Source: Pseudomonas haemolytica (lineage in GTDB: Bacteria; Pseudomonadota; Gammaproteobacteria; Pseudomonadales; Pseudomonadaceae). From it: a stretch of DNA of 64,000 nucleotides. The position numbers and the translations under genes are program-made. A model generated the notes under the pieces. It was not told the DNA's origin. It made no database searches and worked only from the letters and a program-made list of their open reading frames with translations. Numbering within the stretch: the stretch's first letter is position 1; every line of letters starts with the position of its first letter. Positions 38,196 to 47,329 of the stretch are shown piece after piece. Where the stretch lies: the NCBI RefSeq assembly GCF_009659625.1, contig NZ_VOIW01000002.1, forward strand, positions 186,001 through 250,000, in the 5' to 3' direction.

Positions 38196-39521
38196 TCAGG
38201 TGCGCAAGGGTTTGATCGCGACGTTGCGGTCTGGCACAAAATCCCCGACCTGGGCCAGTACCGCAGGCCTGGCGTTCCAATAGGGCATCAACACCAGCGA
38301 AGAAAACAGCGCCGCGCCGGCAAACACGATAAACACCGTGACGGTATCGAAGTAGCCCGGCAGCAAGCCGCCAAGGATCGCCCCCACCGAACCGCAGCCA
38401 TTCACAAAGCCTGCGGCCGTGGCGCCAGCCTTGGCGGTGCCGAAGTCGATGGCCGCGGTGCTGCTGATCATCGAGTCCGGGCCGTACAGGGTCAGGCCCA
38501 TCACAAACAGCAAGGCCATCACCAGCACCACGCTACCGGTGTGCAGCGCACCCATGAACAGCGCCAGGGCCACGGTCAACGCCAGCAAGCTAAGCACACA
38601 GGCCGGCATTCGCCGGGCGCCGAACAGTTTGTCGGAGGCCAGGCCGATCAGTACCGGCCCGAGCAAACCGGCCAGCTCAAACGCAGTGGGCACGATGGCC
38701 GCGCCGACCTTGCCCACCGACGGCATCTGCTCGTAGACAATCACCGGCCCCCACAACAGGATCGCGTAGCGCGCCGGCTTGAGCAGGAAGTACGCCAGCC
38801 CCAGGGTCAATACCGTGCGGTTACGCAGGATCGCGCGCAGGGGTTCGAGCACGCTGATGCGCTGTTGAGCGCCAGCCTCTTCGGCGCTCAAGACCGGCTC
38901 GGGTTCCACCGCCGGCAAGCCCACATCCTGCGGGGTATTGCGCTGAAAGATGAAGAACAGCACGGCCACCACCGCCACCACTGCGGCACTGGAGATAAAT
39001 GCCGCGTGCCAGCTACCGATCAGCGTATAGGCCCACCAGCCGGCAAACGGTGACGCCACCAGCCCGCCAAAGGCGTAGCACGAACTCCACAACCCCAACA
39101 CCCGCCCCCGCTGCTGGGCCGGGAAGAAACTGCCAAGGTTCTTGCACAACCCCGACCAGCCGGTGGACTGCGCCAAACCCTGAATCAACATGCAGGTGAC
39201 GAAGATCGGCAAGGTGGCAAACGTGCCCATCACCAGCGCCGCGGCGGCGGAAATCAGCAAGCCGCCGAGCACCACCAGCCGTGGCCCGAAGCGGTCGGCA
39301 AGCATGCCCCAGGTGAATTGGCCTACGGCGTAGGCAGCAAGGTAGAGGCCATCCAGGTTGGCCATCATCATTTTATCGAGGGGGAAGCTCGGGTCATCAC
39401 CAATCCCCAATTTCGCTACGGAAAATGCTTTGCGGGTGAAATAGAACGCGGCGTACGCCAGCCAGGTGATGGCGAAAATCTGCACGCGCCAACGCTTGAT
39501 GCTACCCATAGGGATATTCAT
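38196..39521 (-). CDS. MFS transporter, organophosphate:phosphate antiporter-like
   Basis: A 441-residue, 12-helix major-facilitator protein. The N-terminus TWLAYAAFYFTRKAFSVAKLG and GQFTWGMLADRFGPRLVVLGG are typical of the GlpT/UhpT/PgtP (OPA) group. It is divergent from one LysR gene and neighbours phnW-phnX, so 2-aminoethylphosphonate or a related phosphonate is a plausible substrate. A similar LysR-MFS-phnWX grouping occurs in P. aeruginosa as I remember it. Substrate assignment is from context only. Confidence 0.85.
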   Translation of the reverse strand: MNIPMGSIKRWRVQIFAITWLAYAAFYFTRKAFSVAKLGIGDDPSFPLDKMMMANLDGLYLAAYAVGQFTWGMLADRFGPRLVVLGGLLISAAAALVMGTFATLPIFVTCMLIQGLAQSTGWSGLCKNLGSFFPAQQRGRVLGLWSSCYAFGGLVASPFAGWWAYTLIGSWHAAFISSAAVVAVVAVLFFIFQRNTPQDVGLPAVEPEPVLSAEEAGAQQRISVLEPLRAILRNRTVLTLGLAYFLLKPARYAILLWGPVIVYEQMPSVGKVGAAIVPTAFELAGLLGPVLIGLASDKLFGARRMPACVLSLLALTVALALFMGALHTGSVVLVMALLFVMGLTLYGPDSMISSTAAIDFGTAKAGATAAGFVNGCGSVGAILGGLLPGYFDTVTVFIVFAGAALFSSLVLMPYWNARPAVLAQVGDFVPDRNVAIKPLRT

Positions 39522-39779
39522 GGTGGTTCTGACCTCAGGTGTGAGTGTGCCGGCAGAATCGAAAGAAAACGCCTGTTTTTTTTATGGTTGAGCACTGCAA
39601 TGTCGGGCCGTGAAGGCCGCGACATTGGTCAGATGGGTGCGGTATGCCTGCGCCCATGGCCGCCGGGGTTGTAGGACTCAACCTACAGCGACTGAGGTGC
39701 ATCAAAGCAATGGCTGACTAATAGGTAAAATCGATTTATCGTATTTCAAATATAAGTTCAGCTTGTAAGAGGACGTGCC

Positions 39780-40670
39780 ATGTCGGTTTCCCATGCCCAG
39801 CTCAAGGCCTTCCATGCGGTGGCCGTCCACGGCAGTTTTACCGGGGCCGCCGAGCGCCTGTTCCTGACCCAGCCGGCGATTTCCGACCAAGTGCGCAAAC
39901 TTGAGGAGCGCTTCGGCGTGTTGCTGTTCCACCGCAATAAACGTTCGGTGCGCCTGACCGATCTCGGAGAGCGCCTGCTGGGCATCACCCAGCGCCTGTT
40001 TGTGATCGAGGCGCAAGCCGAGGAATTGCTGCAGGACTCCCGCGCCCTGCTCACTGGCACCCTTACCCTGGCGGTGGATGCACCCGTGCATGTACTGCCG
40101 CAGATCGCGCGCTTCTGCCAGCTGTACCCGGGGATCAGCGTGAAGATTGAAACCGGCAACACCGATGAATCATTGTCTCGCCTCTACAACTACCAGGCCG
40201 ACCTCGCGCTGTTGGGGCGCGATGTCGACGATGCACGCCTGTTGTCGCTGCCCTTGCCCGACGACCAGCTCCTGGCGTTCGTCGCACGCAACCACCCCTG
40301 GGCCGGGCGCGAATCCATCTGCCTGGCCGACCTCGATGACACGCCACTGGTATTGCGTGAAATAGGCTCGGTCACCCGTCAGACCCTGGAGCAGGAAATG
40401 AGCCAGGCCGGCCTGCGCATTCGCCCGGCGATCCAGGTGGAAGGCCGCGAGGCCGCCCGTGAAGCGGTAGTGGTGGGCATTGGCGTGGGCGTGGTGTCGG
40501 CCGCGGAGTTCGGCGCTGACGCACGGGTGTACGCCATGCCGATCCGCGATTGTACCCAGCGCATGAAGGAAACCCTGGTGTGCCTGAAAGAGCAGAGTTC
40601 ACGCCGGGTGGTGGCGACCTTTCTGGAGATCGTGCGTGAGAGCCTTCATGCCAAATCGAAAAATGCCTGA
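39780..40670 (+). CDS. LysR-family regulator beside the MFS gene
   Basis: A 296-residue LysR regulator. Winged helix: QLKAFHAVAVHGSFTGAAER then LFLTQPAISDQVRKLEERFG. The effector domain follows LTGTLTLAVDAPVHVLPQIA. GAGGA upstream supports ATG 39780. It is divergent from the MFS gene over about 258 bases and its 3' end overlaps the next, opposite LysR gene by 25 bases. It may control phosphonate uptake. Confidence 0.92.
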   Translation: MSVSHAQLKAFHAVAVHGSFTGAAERLFLTQPAISDQVRKLEERFGVLLFHRNKRSVRLTDLGERLLGITQRLFVIEAQAEELLQDSRALLTGTLTLAVDAPVHVLPQIARFCQLYPGISVKIETGNTDESLSRLYNYQADLALLGRDVDDARLLSLPLPDDQLLAFVARNHPWAGRESICLADLDDTPLVLREIGSVTRQTLEQEMSQAGLRIRPAIQVEGREAAREAVVVGIGVGVVSAAEFGADARVYAMPIRDCTQRMKETLVCLKEQSSRRVVATFLEIVRESLHAKSKNA

Positions 40671-41500
40671 ATCAATCGCAGCGACCGGCGCCGCTCCATG
40701 CAGCCGAGCATATGCCGATTCAGCAGGCCATCACCCAGGATCGGTACGGCTTGTACACGCGGGTCCGGGCTGATCTCCATCGACGACACCACCCCCACGC
40801 CCAATTCAGCCGCAACGGCTTCGGCCACGGCTTCACGGCTGTCCAGTTCCAACAGCACCTTGGGTTGCACATTCGCCGCCAGGCACGCGTCATCAAAGGT
40901 GCGCCGGGTGATGGAGCTGGGCTCACGCAACACCATGATGACCTCATGCAGTTGCGCCAGTTGAATCCCCTCGGGCTGTTTTGCCCACGGATGCGCTGCC
41001 GGCACCAGGGCGCAAATGCGTGACTCGCTCAAGGGTTGCAGGTGCAGGCCATTGCGCGGTTCCACCTCGGTGAGCACCGCCACATCCGCATGCTCGGACA
41101 GCAGCGCCGCCAACGTCTCCTGGGCATTGCCCAGGCGCAGGTTCACGGTGATGCCCGGGTAGCGCGAGCGCAGGCTGGCGATCATCGGCATGACCAAGTG
41201 AGGGCCATCTGCTGCCACTTCCAGGCGCCCGGTGAGCAACTGGCGGTTGGCCTCCAGCATGGTCTGTGCTTCGTCTACCAAACCGAAGATCGCCCGGGTG
41301 ATGGCCGCCAGGCGCGCGCCCTCCTCGGTCAACTCCACCCGTCGTGCGGTGCGGCGCAACAACGGGATCTGGTAGTACTCCTCAAGCGCCTTGATATGCC
41401 CGGTCACCGCCGGCTGGCTGATGAACAGCCGAGCCGCCGCACGGGTAAAACTGCCCTCGCGGGCCACGGCGTCGAATGCACGCAATTGGAACAGGTTCAT
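40646..41500 (-). CDS. LysR-family regulator of phnWX
   Basis: A 284-residue LysR regulator: MNLFQLRAFDAVAREGSFTR and AAARLFISQPAVTGHIKALE form the winged helix, and the effector domain begins LTGRLEVAADGPHLVMPMIA. ATG at 41500 is chosen since it begins exactly at the conserved N-terminus; a longer reading would pass through the phnW promoter. Divergent from phnW with 112 bases between. It resembles the other LysR gene of this cluster (both with V-D/D-x-P-H/V-x-L-V-P effector starts), suggesting an old duplication. Confidence 0.92.
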   Translation of the reverse strand: MNLFQLRAFDAVAREGSFTRAAARLFISQPAVTGHIKALEEYYQIPLLRRTARRVELTEEGARLAAITRAIFGLVDEAQTMLEANRQLLTGRLEVAADGPHLVMPMIASLRSRYPGITVNLRLGNAQETLAALLSEHADVAVLTEVEPRNGLHLQPLSESRICALVPAAHPWAKQPEGIQLAQLHEVIMVLREPSSITRRTFDDACLAANVQPKVLLELDSREAVAEAVAAELGVGVVSSMEISPDPRVQAVPILGDGLLNRHMLGCMERRRSLRLIQAFFDLA

Positions 41501-41612
41501 AGCTATCGGCCTCACTGATAGCTCGCATAACAACAAACAATTTGATTGATGACAAGCCAAACTGCAATTTAGGCGCCGTAGCTTCACCCCCGACACCTTG
41601 CGAGGATTTGAG

Positions 41613-42722
41613 ATGACCACTGCCGCGCCGATCCTGTTGACCCCTGGCCCCCTGACCACATCGAACCGCACCCGTCAGGCGATGATGGTGGATTGGGGTT
41701 CATGGGATGACCGCTTCAACCAGCTCACTGCCAGCGCGTGCACGCAGTTGCTGGCGATCCTCAACGGCGCCGACAGTCACCATTGTGTGCCGTTGCAAGG
41801 CAGCGGCACCTTCGCCGTCGAAGCCGCCATCGGCACCCTGGTACCCCGCGACGGCAAGGTGCTGGTGCTGATCAACGGCGCCTACGGCAAGCGCCTGGCG
41901 AAGATCTGCGAAGTGCTAGGCCGTGCGTTCAGCACCTTTGAAACCGCTGAGGACGAACCCACCACGGCCGCTGATGTGGACCGCCTGCTGCAGGCTGACA
42001 GCGCCATCACCCACGTCGCGCTGATCCATTGCGAAACCAGTACCGGCATTCTCAACCCGTTGCCGGAGATCGCCCAGGTCATCAAACGTCACGGCAAGCG
42101 CCTGATCATCGATGCCATGAGTTCCTTCGGCGCGCTGCCGATCGATGCCCGCGAAGTACCGTTCGAAGCGTTGATCGCCGCCTCCGGCAAATGCCTGGAA
42201 GGCGTACCGGGCATGGGGTTTGTGTTCGCGGAAAAACACGCGCTGGCTGCCGCCCAGGGCAACTGCCATTCCCTGGCAATGGACTTGTTCGACCAGCACA
42301 GCTACATGGCCAAGACCGGCCAATGGCGCTTCACCCCGCCGACCCACGTAGTCGCGGCCCTGCATGAAGCGCTGCTGCAATACGCCGAAGAAGGCGGCCT
42401 GCCCGCCCGTCATCAACGCTACGCCAACAACTGTCAGGCACTGCTGGACGGCATGGCTGCACTGGGCCTGCGCAGTTTTCTGCCAGCGGCGATCCAGGCG
42501 CCGATCATCGTCACCTTCCACGCACCGAAAGACCCGCGCTACCAGTTCAAGGACTTCTACGAACGGGTCAAGACCAAGGGCTTCATCCTTTACCCCGGCA
42601 AATTGACCCAGGTGGAAACCTTCCGCGTGGGCTGCATCGGCCATGTCGACACGGCCGGCATGCGCGCAGCGGTCAAGGCCATCGCCGACGTGCTGCAAGA
42701 AATGGAAGTGTTGGACATTTGA
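41613..42722 (+). CDS. phnW: 2-Aminoethylphosphonate:pyruvate aminotransferase
   Basis: A 369-residue class V aminotransferase converting 2-aminoethylphosphonate and pyruvate to phosphonoacetaldehyde and alanine. [19 protein letters not shown] at the N-terminus is the family signature; the PLP lysine is Lys193 in [19 protein letters not shown] 8 bases upstream fixes ATG 41613. It is followed 29 bases later by phnX, the next pathway step. Confidence 0.95.
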   Translation: MTTAAPILLTPGPLTTSNRTRQAMMVDWGSWDDRFNQLTASACTQLLAILNGADSHHCVPLQGSGTFAVEAAIGTLVPRDGKVLVLINGAYGKRLAKICEVLGRAFSTFETAEDEPTTAADVDRLLQADSAITHVALIHCETSTGILNPLPEIAQVIKRHGKRLIIDAMSSFGALPIDAREVPFEALIAASGKCLEGVPGMGFVFAEKHALAAAQGNCHSLAMDLFDQHSYMAKTGQWRFTPPTHVVAALHEALLQYAEEGGLPARHQRYANNCQALLDGMAALGLRSFLPAAIQAPIIVTFHAPKDPRYQFKDFYERVKTKGFILYPGKLTQVETFRVGCIGHVDTAGMRAAVKAIADVLQEMEVLDI

Positions 42723-42751
42723 TTCCCCCCATTACCCACAGGATCTGAACC

Positions 42752-43579
42752 ATGAACTATCAAAACCCCAACGCCCTCCAGGCCGTTATCCTCGACTGGG
42801 CTGGCACCGTGGTCGACTTCGGCTCCTTTGCCCCCACGCAGATTTTTGTCGAAGCGTTTGCCGAGTTCGACGTGCAAGTCTCTATCGAGGAAGCCCGTGG
42901 CCCGATGGGCATGGGCAAGTGGGACCATATCCGCACCCTCTGCGACCAGCCGCAAGTTGCCGAGCGCTATCGCAAGGCATTCGGCCGCATGCCGACCGAT
43001 GATGATGTAACCGCCATCTACCAGCGCTTCATGCCGCTGCAGATCGAGAAGATCGCCGAGCACTCGGCGCTGATCCCCGGCGCCCTCGACACCATTGCAA
43101 CGCTGCGGGCGCAAGGGATCAAGATCGGCTCCTGCTCCGGCTACCCCAAGCAAGTGATGGACAAGGTCGTGGCCCTGGCCGCCACCAACGGCTATGTCGC
43201 CGACCATGTGGTTGCCACCGACGAAGTGCCCAACGGCCGCCCTTGGCCAGCCCAGGCGCTGGCCAACGTGATCGCCCTGGGCATCGATGACGTGGCCGCG
43301 TGCGTGAAAGTCGACGACACCGTGCCGGGTATCCTCGAAGGCCGTCGCGCCGGTATGTGGACGGTGGCGCTGACCTGCTCGGGCAATGCCCTGGGCCTGA
43401 CCTACGCACAGTTCCGTGCCCTGGACAGCGCCACATTGACCAGCGAGCGCCAGCGTATCGAAGCGATGTTCCAAGCGTCGCGCCCGCATTACTTGATCGA
43501 TACCATCAACGACCTGCCCGGGGTCATCGCCGATATCAACCAGCGTTTGGCTCGCGGGGAAATGCCGCAAAGCTACTGA
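42752..43579 (+). CDS. phnX: Phosphonoacetaldehyde hydrolase
   Basis: A 275-residue HAD-superfamily enzyme cleaving phosphonoacetaldehyde to acetaldehyde and phosphate. The nucleophile motif is [13 protein letters not shown], the Schiff-base lysine is in [14 protein letters not shown], and [14 protein letters not shown] and [14 protein letters not shown] give motifs II and IV. With PhnW it releases phosphate from the commonest natural phosphonate. The gene is intact to its end MPQSY, whose coding bases recur 10.3 kb downstream at the far edge of the Rhs island. Confidence 0.95.
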   Translation: MNYQNPNALQAVILDWAGTVVDFGSFAPTQIFVEAFAEFDVQVSIEEARGPMGMGKWDHIRTLCDQPQVAERYRKAFGRMPTDDDVTAIYQRFMPLQIEKIAEHSALIPGALDTIATLRAQGIKIGSCSGYPKQVMDKVVALAATNGYVADHVVATDEVPNGRPWPAQALANVIALGIDDVAACVKVDDTVPGILEGRRAGMWTVALTCSGNALGLTYAQFRALDSATLTSERQRIEAMFQASRPHYLIDTINDLPGVIADINQRLARGEMPQSY

Positions 43580-43580
43580 T
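43561..43580 (+). repeat. Left flanking repeat of the Rhs island (phnX 3' end)
   Basis: AATGCCGCAAAGCTACTGAT, the last bases of phnX, is repeated exactly and in the same direction at 53858-53877. Confidence 0.85.
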
Positions 43581-43674
43581 ACGGTCAATAAGGTGACTTG
43601 ATTGGCTTGCTCACCCGTTTCGCGTGAGCAAGCATTTGTGGTGAATAGCCTTGGCCTGCGTTGGGCTGCAAGCA

Positions 43675-43827
43675 CTACCACTGTGGTGTGTCAGGGTGAG
43701 TGGCGGTGTGATTACCATGTGGACTGGTCTTCGAGGCTGGCTTTTTGGAGGTCGTCTTCCAGACTTCGCTGGCTAAACGGTAGATGTCAGCGAAGAAGCC
43801 TCGGGGGTCGGCTATTTCTGTTTCGCC
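43675..43827 (-). pseudogene. Short unidentified coding remnant
   Basis: An open minus-strand segment of 50 codons between two in-frame TAG stops. It reads IADPRGFFADIYRLASEVWK then a basic tail and ends DTPQW. Base composition is like the core genome rather than the AT-rich island that follows. It looks like the last part of a lost gene, but I do not recognise it. The rest of the 366 bases between phnX and the first island gene shows no feature. Confidence 0.35.
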
Positions 43828-43946
43828 CTAGGGCATCGTCGAGTATTCATCTGGGTCATTTCCAAAAAAGAATTAAATTTGATTTTTCTGTACTTAAAGC
43901 GATGTGTAGATTTTCCATTAACTTGAATTTTTGGCAATCCGCGTAC

Positions 43947-44330
43947 TCAGACGTTTGTTGGGCACAAATGAATGGTATTTACTCTCAACTCTACTAAATC
44001 GAGTTCCTGTTTTATTGGCTCATCAAGCTCAACAAGGATTATTGAGTCGCCAAGCTTCAATGCGGCACAACCATCGCCTCCATCTTGAATTAGTTCGCCA
44101 ATTATGAAATGAGTGTCATTGGTAAAAATGATCTGCGGCGTCTTCTCAAGCGAGGACATGATGTTTGTTTCCCAAGAGAACACTTCGTCCAGCTCAAGTT
44201 CCACGTCTAGATCTTCACCAATTTCTGGTGTGGGATCGCTCCATAAAGCCACACCATTCCCGAAGGGTGAGTTGAATCTCACACGTAGAATGTCTTGATC
44301 AGAAAAAATACCAGTTACTCTTATCTTCAT
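43947..44330 (-). CDS. Unidentified acidic small protein, immunity-like
   Basis: A 127-residue acidic protein, starting MKIRVTGIFSDQDILRVRFN and rich in D/E (GEDLDVELELDEV). No signal peptide or membrane segment. Not recognised. It is the last member of a run of small AT-rich genes behind the Rhs locus, and its size and acidity fit immunity proteins. No toxin fragment precedes it. Confidence 0.6.
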   Translation of the reverse strand: MKIRVTGIFSDQDILRVRFNSPFGNGVALWSDPTPEIGEDLDVELELDEVFSWETNIMSSLEKTPQIIFTNDTHFIIGELIQDGGDGCAALKLGDSIILVELDEPIKQELDLVELRVNTIHLCPTNV

Positions 44331-44449
44331 TTTATTTCATTTCTTCGTTAGTGAAAATCTTACAATGACTTTATAAGGGCTTGCGAAGGCTGTTTTTTCC
44401 AGGTGACGCTGAGGCTGTATTGAAATGTCATTTTTGACAAGGTTTCTGG

Positions 44450-45106
44450 TTAGGCTGGGCCGTCTAATTGGGTGTTGTTTATATAATTGTGAATTTCGCT
44501 TTCATGTTGTTGATTGAAGTTGTGTTCAATAAGATTCAGGAGGGTGCTGTCGTTATCGTCAGTTACGTAAAAAAATTGAGCGGCGGCGTGGGTTTCTGAG
44601 TCATAGAATCTGCATAAAATGGTGTCAGGTTGTGACTCCAAAAAAACACTTATTTTTTCAGGCGTGATGCTCTTTTCAAATATTGTCATATTGGTCCAGA
44701 GTTTGTCTATTTCGCTTCTGGTTTTTTCAATAACCATTAGAGTGTCGTGAGAGCTCTCCAGAGCTAGATTGTCTATATTTCGTGGATTGTTTGGAAGGTT
44801 TCTAATCCTGCTATAAGTGTTGCTTTTTTTGTTTTTTCTGAATAGGTCTTCAGAGTTCAATGTATTGATGTGAGTTTTTTTGTATAAATATTCTTCAGTT
44901 CTTGAGTTGAATGCGGCGCCAGTGGCGGCACACCACGCTCTTTTTATAGGCCAGCCTACTAATTGGCCCATTATTTCACACCATGATTCCCATACGCTAT
45001 TAAAGTTATGGTTTATCAATGTTGTAGTAGTGAACCTTACATTGCCTGTAGGGTGTATGCTTTCCCATGGCCTTATACCGAATTGGTTTATGTATGCAGT
45101 TTTCAT
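44450..45106 (-). CDS. Unidentified protein, probable immunity protein of an orphan toxin tip
   Basis: A 218-residue low-GC-encoded protein (MKTAYINQFGIRPWESIHPT ... NNTQLDGPA). Not recognised. Its ATG overlaps the TGA of the small upstream ORF as ATGA, the same coupling seen between other toxin and immunity genes of this island. It is longer than most immunity proteins, so an effector-modifying or other function is possible. Confidence 0.6.
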   Translation of the reverse strand: MKTAYINQFGIRPWESIHPTGNVRFTTTTLINHNFNSVWESWCEIMGQLVGWPIKRAWCAATGAAFNSRTEEYLYKKTHINTLNSEDLFRKNKKSNTYSRIRNLPNNPRNIDNLALESSHDTLMVIEKTRSEIDKLWTNMTIFEKSITPEKISVFLESQPDTILCRFYDSETHAAAQFFYVTDDNDSTLLNLIEHNFNQQHESEIHNYINNTQLDGPA

Positions 45107-45333
45107 TTTGATCTCTTGAAGTAGGTATGTGCATCATCACCAATTTTTAACGGGATTTTGATTTCATTCACTGTGTTTTTGGTGTTGAAGTGAGGTCCAT
45201 GGTTACCCTCTTTGTGACCTAGTGAATGCTCATAAGCTTTAGTTAGGCGGTGCTTTTTTAAGCTGAGACGTACACTCGCCCAAGGCTCTATGGTGTCCGC
45301 CGTAGAGAACAATTTGGGTGGAGTGATCTTCAT
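45103..45333 (-). CDS. Possible displaced toxin C-terminal tail
   Basis: A 76-residue basic ORF with the His-rich stretch HSLGHKEGNHGPHFNTKN and ending HTYFKRSK. Its ATG overlaps the preceding gene's TGA and its TGA overlaps the following gene's ATG, both as ATGA. Size, charge and position suggest the tail of an Rhs/CDI-type toxin whose N-terminal part was lost. The family is not recognised; it may be inactive. Confidence 0.45.
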   Translation of the reverse strand: MKITPPKLFSTADTIEPWASVRLSLKKHRLTKAYEHSLGHKEGNHGPHFNTKNTVNEIKIPLKIGDDAHTYFKRSK

Positions 45334-45719
45334 GCCCAAATCACACAGTGATGGTCATCCATGTGTACTAAAAACGTCAGTTCGTTATCGGTTATCCAAA
45401 ATGGATAACCGGTGGTTTCGCCTAAAACAGATGCTAAAACTGGTGCAGTATCAATTTCCCATGCCCTATATTTTGAGTCGAATACCAGCAGAACTAGACC
45501 ATTCTTGCTGATGCGATACGACATCTCTTTCCAAAATTTAGGGTTATGCTCTGTGCATTTTTCGTTCAGTTCGGTGGGATCAAGCACGTTGCTTTGTGAT
45601 TTGAAAAATTTTCTCGTCAGAGAATTTACCAATACGTTTAGTTCATTTGAATCAAGCTTCCTCGAGTTGATTTTCAAGGTGTCACATGCTTCGTCTATTT
45701 CCTTTTCCAAGTAGCTCAT
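45330..45719 (-). CDS. Probable immunity protein (partner of the preceding toxin tip)
   Basis: A 129-residue cytosolic protein beginning MSYLEKEIDEACDTLKINSR and ending VHMDDHHCVIWA. Its ATG overlaps the stop of the upstream toxin-tip ORF (ATGA). The overlap and size match cognate immunity proteins. The C-terminal pattern GYPFWITDNELTFLVHMDD looks conserved-domain-like but I cannot name it. Confidence 0.6.
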   Translation of the reverse strand: MSYLEKEIDEACDTLKINSRKLDSNELNVLVNSLTRKFFKSQSNVLDPTELNEKCTEHNPKFWKEMSYRISKNGLVLLVFDSKYRAWEIDTAPVLASVLGETTGYPFWITDNELTFLVHMDDHHCVIWA

Positions 45720-46018
45720 CGAGGGATACCTATTTTGGAGCGGCTAACCGAGACCAGCTTGAGTAGTATATGGCCTCTCTTTGCGCCTCCACCGGCCCTC
45801 TTTCCAGGAGTTTGATAGCCGATATGAGGTGATTTTGGGCCTTCTTTGCTTGGCAAAAGCAGAGGGTCGTCAATATTCACTTCCGCCCCCCTATTAGGGG
45901 CGCTTTGTACACGCCATTGCGTTGGAAATGATTTGCCATCTTGGTCTTTGCCCCATTTCGATACGCTATATTCAGTCTTCGGTATGCCTGTTCTGCGGTA
46001 GCGTGGATATCTCAGCAA
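45716..46018 (-). pseudogene. Orphan toxin tip resembling polymorphic toxin type 47
   Basis: About 100 residues, basic, with SKWGKDQDGKSFPTQWRVQ, GAEVNIDDPLLL and PHIGYQTPGKRAGGGAKRGH, a combination I associate with the Ntox47 class of presumed RNase toxins. An in-frame TAG two codons before the apparent TTG start shows the tip has no carrier protein. It is directly followed by an immunity-like gene overlapping by ATGA. Best read as a displaced Rhs C-terminal domain; family naming is from memory. Confidence 0.6.
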
Positions 46019-46059
46019 ATACTAGTGTCGACATCTCTCTGTGAATGTATATGCACAAT

Positions 46060-46392
46060 CTAAAAATAGAAAAACACGCCAGTTTTTTTACTGATGGCTA
46101 ATTTGTTTAGGCGGATGAGTTTCTCTAATAGTTCTGGCTGTTCAGGTAATGACTGGTTTTCCAGTATTTTCAACATTTCAGCAAGTTCTTCATCAGTGTT
46201 GATGCATTCGTCTTCGTAGTCATCTATGATTTTTCTTAAAGAACTGTTGATTTCTTCGAATATGCCTGAATTTAGAAGTAATTGGTGCTCTGTGTTCGTG
46301 AGGAGCAGGCGTTCCATCTGGTCGTCTGGACACGCATCTAGGTCTAGCAGAGACATGGCTTCGCCAGTCAAAGGCGTGCAAATCAACTTCAT
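46060..46392 (-). CDS. Small acidic protein, probable immunity protein
   Basis: A 110-residue acidic helical protein (MKLICTPLTGEAMSLLDLDA; NSSLRKIIDDYEDECINTDE). Not recognised. It starts 12 bases after the stop of a toxin-tail fragment that resembles the end of the complete Rhs toxin, yet it is unlike that toxin's own immunity protein. Confidence 0.6.
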   Translation of the reverse strand: MKLICTPLTGEAMSLLDLDACPDDQMERLLLTNTEHQLLLNSGIFEEINSSLRKIIDDYEDECINTDEELAEMLKILENQSLPEQPELLEKLIRLNKLAISKKTGVFFYF

Positions 46393-46404
46393 TGATTATA
46401 TCCT

Positions 46405-46602
46405 TTATTGAAATGTGCAACCTCGTTGCATTCGATTTTTGTTCCGTATAAACCGTTTATGGTTGTCACCCCTATCAATTATTGCTCGGACTTTAGATTG
46501 CTGGCTATATTTGATTTCGTTGCCAGAATATCCTTCACCTACAATTGCTCCTGGGAGCATTAAAGATATTTCTTCTGGTGCCACTCGAGCAACTAGCCCA
46601 CG
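46405..46602 (-). pseudogene. Orphan toxin tail homologous to the Rhs C-terminus
   Basis: An open segment of 65 codons after an in-frame TAG, without its own carrier. It reads RGLVARVAPEEISLMLPGAI, then VGEGYSGNEIKYSQQSKVRA and ends RGCTFQ. The Rhs protein at 48825 ends with RKGLTASFKPMNMGKTVGEG and YTKDGMRYSQQRKARVIL, so the two tails are clearly related (shared VGEGY, YSQQ). This is a remnant of an earlier Rhs tip. Confidence 0.75.
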
Positions 46603-46628
46603 CTAATCGGATTTTCCTGCGTGATTCA

Positions 46629-46970
46629 TTAATTTAGCAGCTTAAGTGTCCGATTGATTTCTTTGTTGAAAAATAAGTAGTTCTCAAATTTACTCACAAC
46701 GTGGCTCAGCCAGAGCGGTCCTGATGCCCACTCGTGCGGATAGTAATAATAGCAATACTGTTCATGCAGCAGCTTCTCCAAAAAATTGGATTCGTTTGTA
46801 TAGGATTTGATCAATTCTAGAATTTCTTTTTTTACGGTGGCGATTACATCCATAGATGAGTCTAGTAGAAAAGCATCAATGACCTCGTCAGCTGTGGCGT
46901 GTTCTTCTATCCAGTCTTGATGGAAGTAAGCTCCAAAAAATTGCTGAAGCTCAGTTAGTTGGTTATTCAT
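46629..46970 (-). CDS. CdiI-type immunity protein
   Basis: A 113-residue protein beginning MNNQLTELQQFFGAYFHQDW, with DEVIDAFL soon after; this start is characteristic of contact-dependent growth-inhibition immunity proteins (CdiI_2-like). It overlaps the RNase A-like toxin tip upstream by ATGA and probably neutralises it. Confidence 0.75.
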   Translation of the reverse strand: MNNQLTELQQFFGAYFHQDWIEEHATADEVIDAFLLDSSMDVIATVKKEILELIKSYTNESNFLEKLLHEQYCYYYYPHEWASGPLWLSHVVSKFENYLFFNKEINRTLKLLN

Positions 46971-47260
46971 TTTTCTATTGGATATTCTGTCAGTAAAAGG
47001 TAGCCATCTGGCATCTTTGGTTTTCGAATTAAAACTAGCATAAACTTATAAACAGGTATGGATTCTGTGGCACCTCTTATAGCGCTCAAGCCTACGGGCT
47101 GGCTCGAATGCTCTCTAATAATATGCTTGTCCTTCGTTCCTTTTAGGAATTTGGATATTTCCTGACTGCGCGAGGCCAAGCTTTTGGATACAAGTGCTTC
47201 TGCGTCTTCTAAAGTTTTGAACGTAGATGCTGCAGGTATATGTGGTTCCGCCTCAAGCAC
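46967..47260 (-). pseudogene. N-terminally truncated CdiA-CT RNase A-like toxin domain
   Basis: About 97 residues matching the C-terminal two-thirds of bacterial RNase A-like CDI toxins: EAEPHIPAASTFKTLEDAEA, SSQPVG, KFMLVLIRKPKMPDGYLLLT and the ending TEYPIEK. Family members have an earlier catalytic histidine (HVG-like region) that should lie just before EAEPHIP; here a TAG stop interrupts the frame. It keeps the late Thr-Tyr pair. Probably inactive, although its immunity gene remains. Confidence 0.7.
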
Positions 47261-47329
47261 TTTCTAAGTGCTGAAACATAAATTTTCTGGTAGATTTTTC
47301 GCATCTATTCTCCTTGCTTAAAATCCCTC

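Noticed and set aside
43602..43997. 131-codon plus-strand frame after phnX
   Set aside because: No ribosome site or recognisable sequence, and it overlaps the end of a better-supported minus-strand gene.
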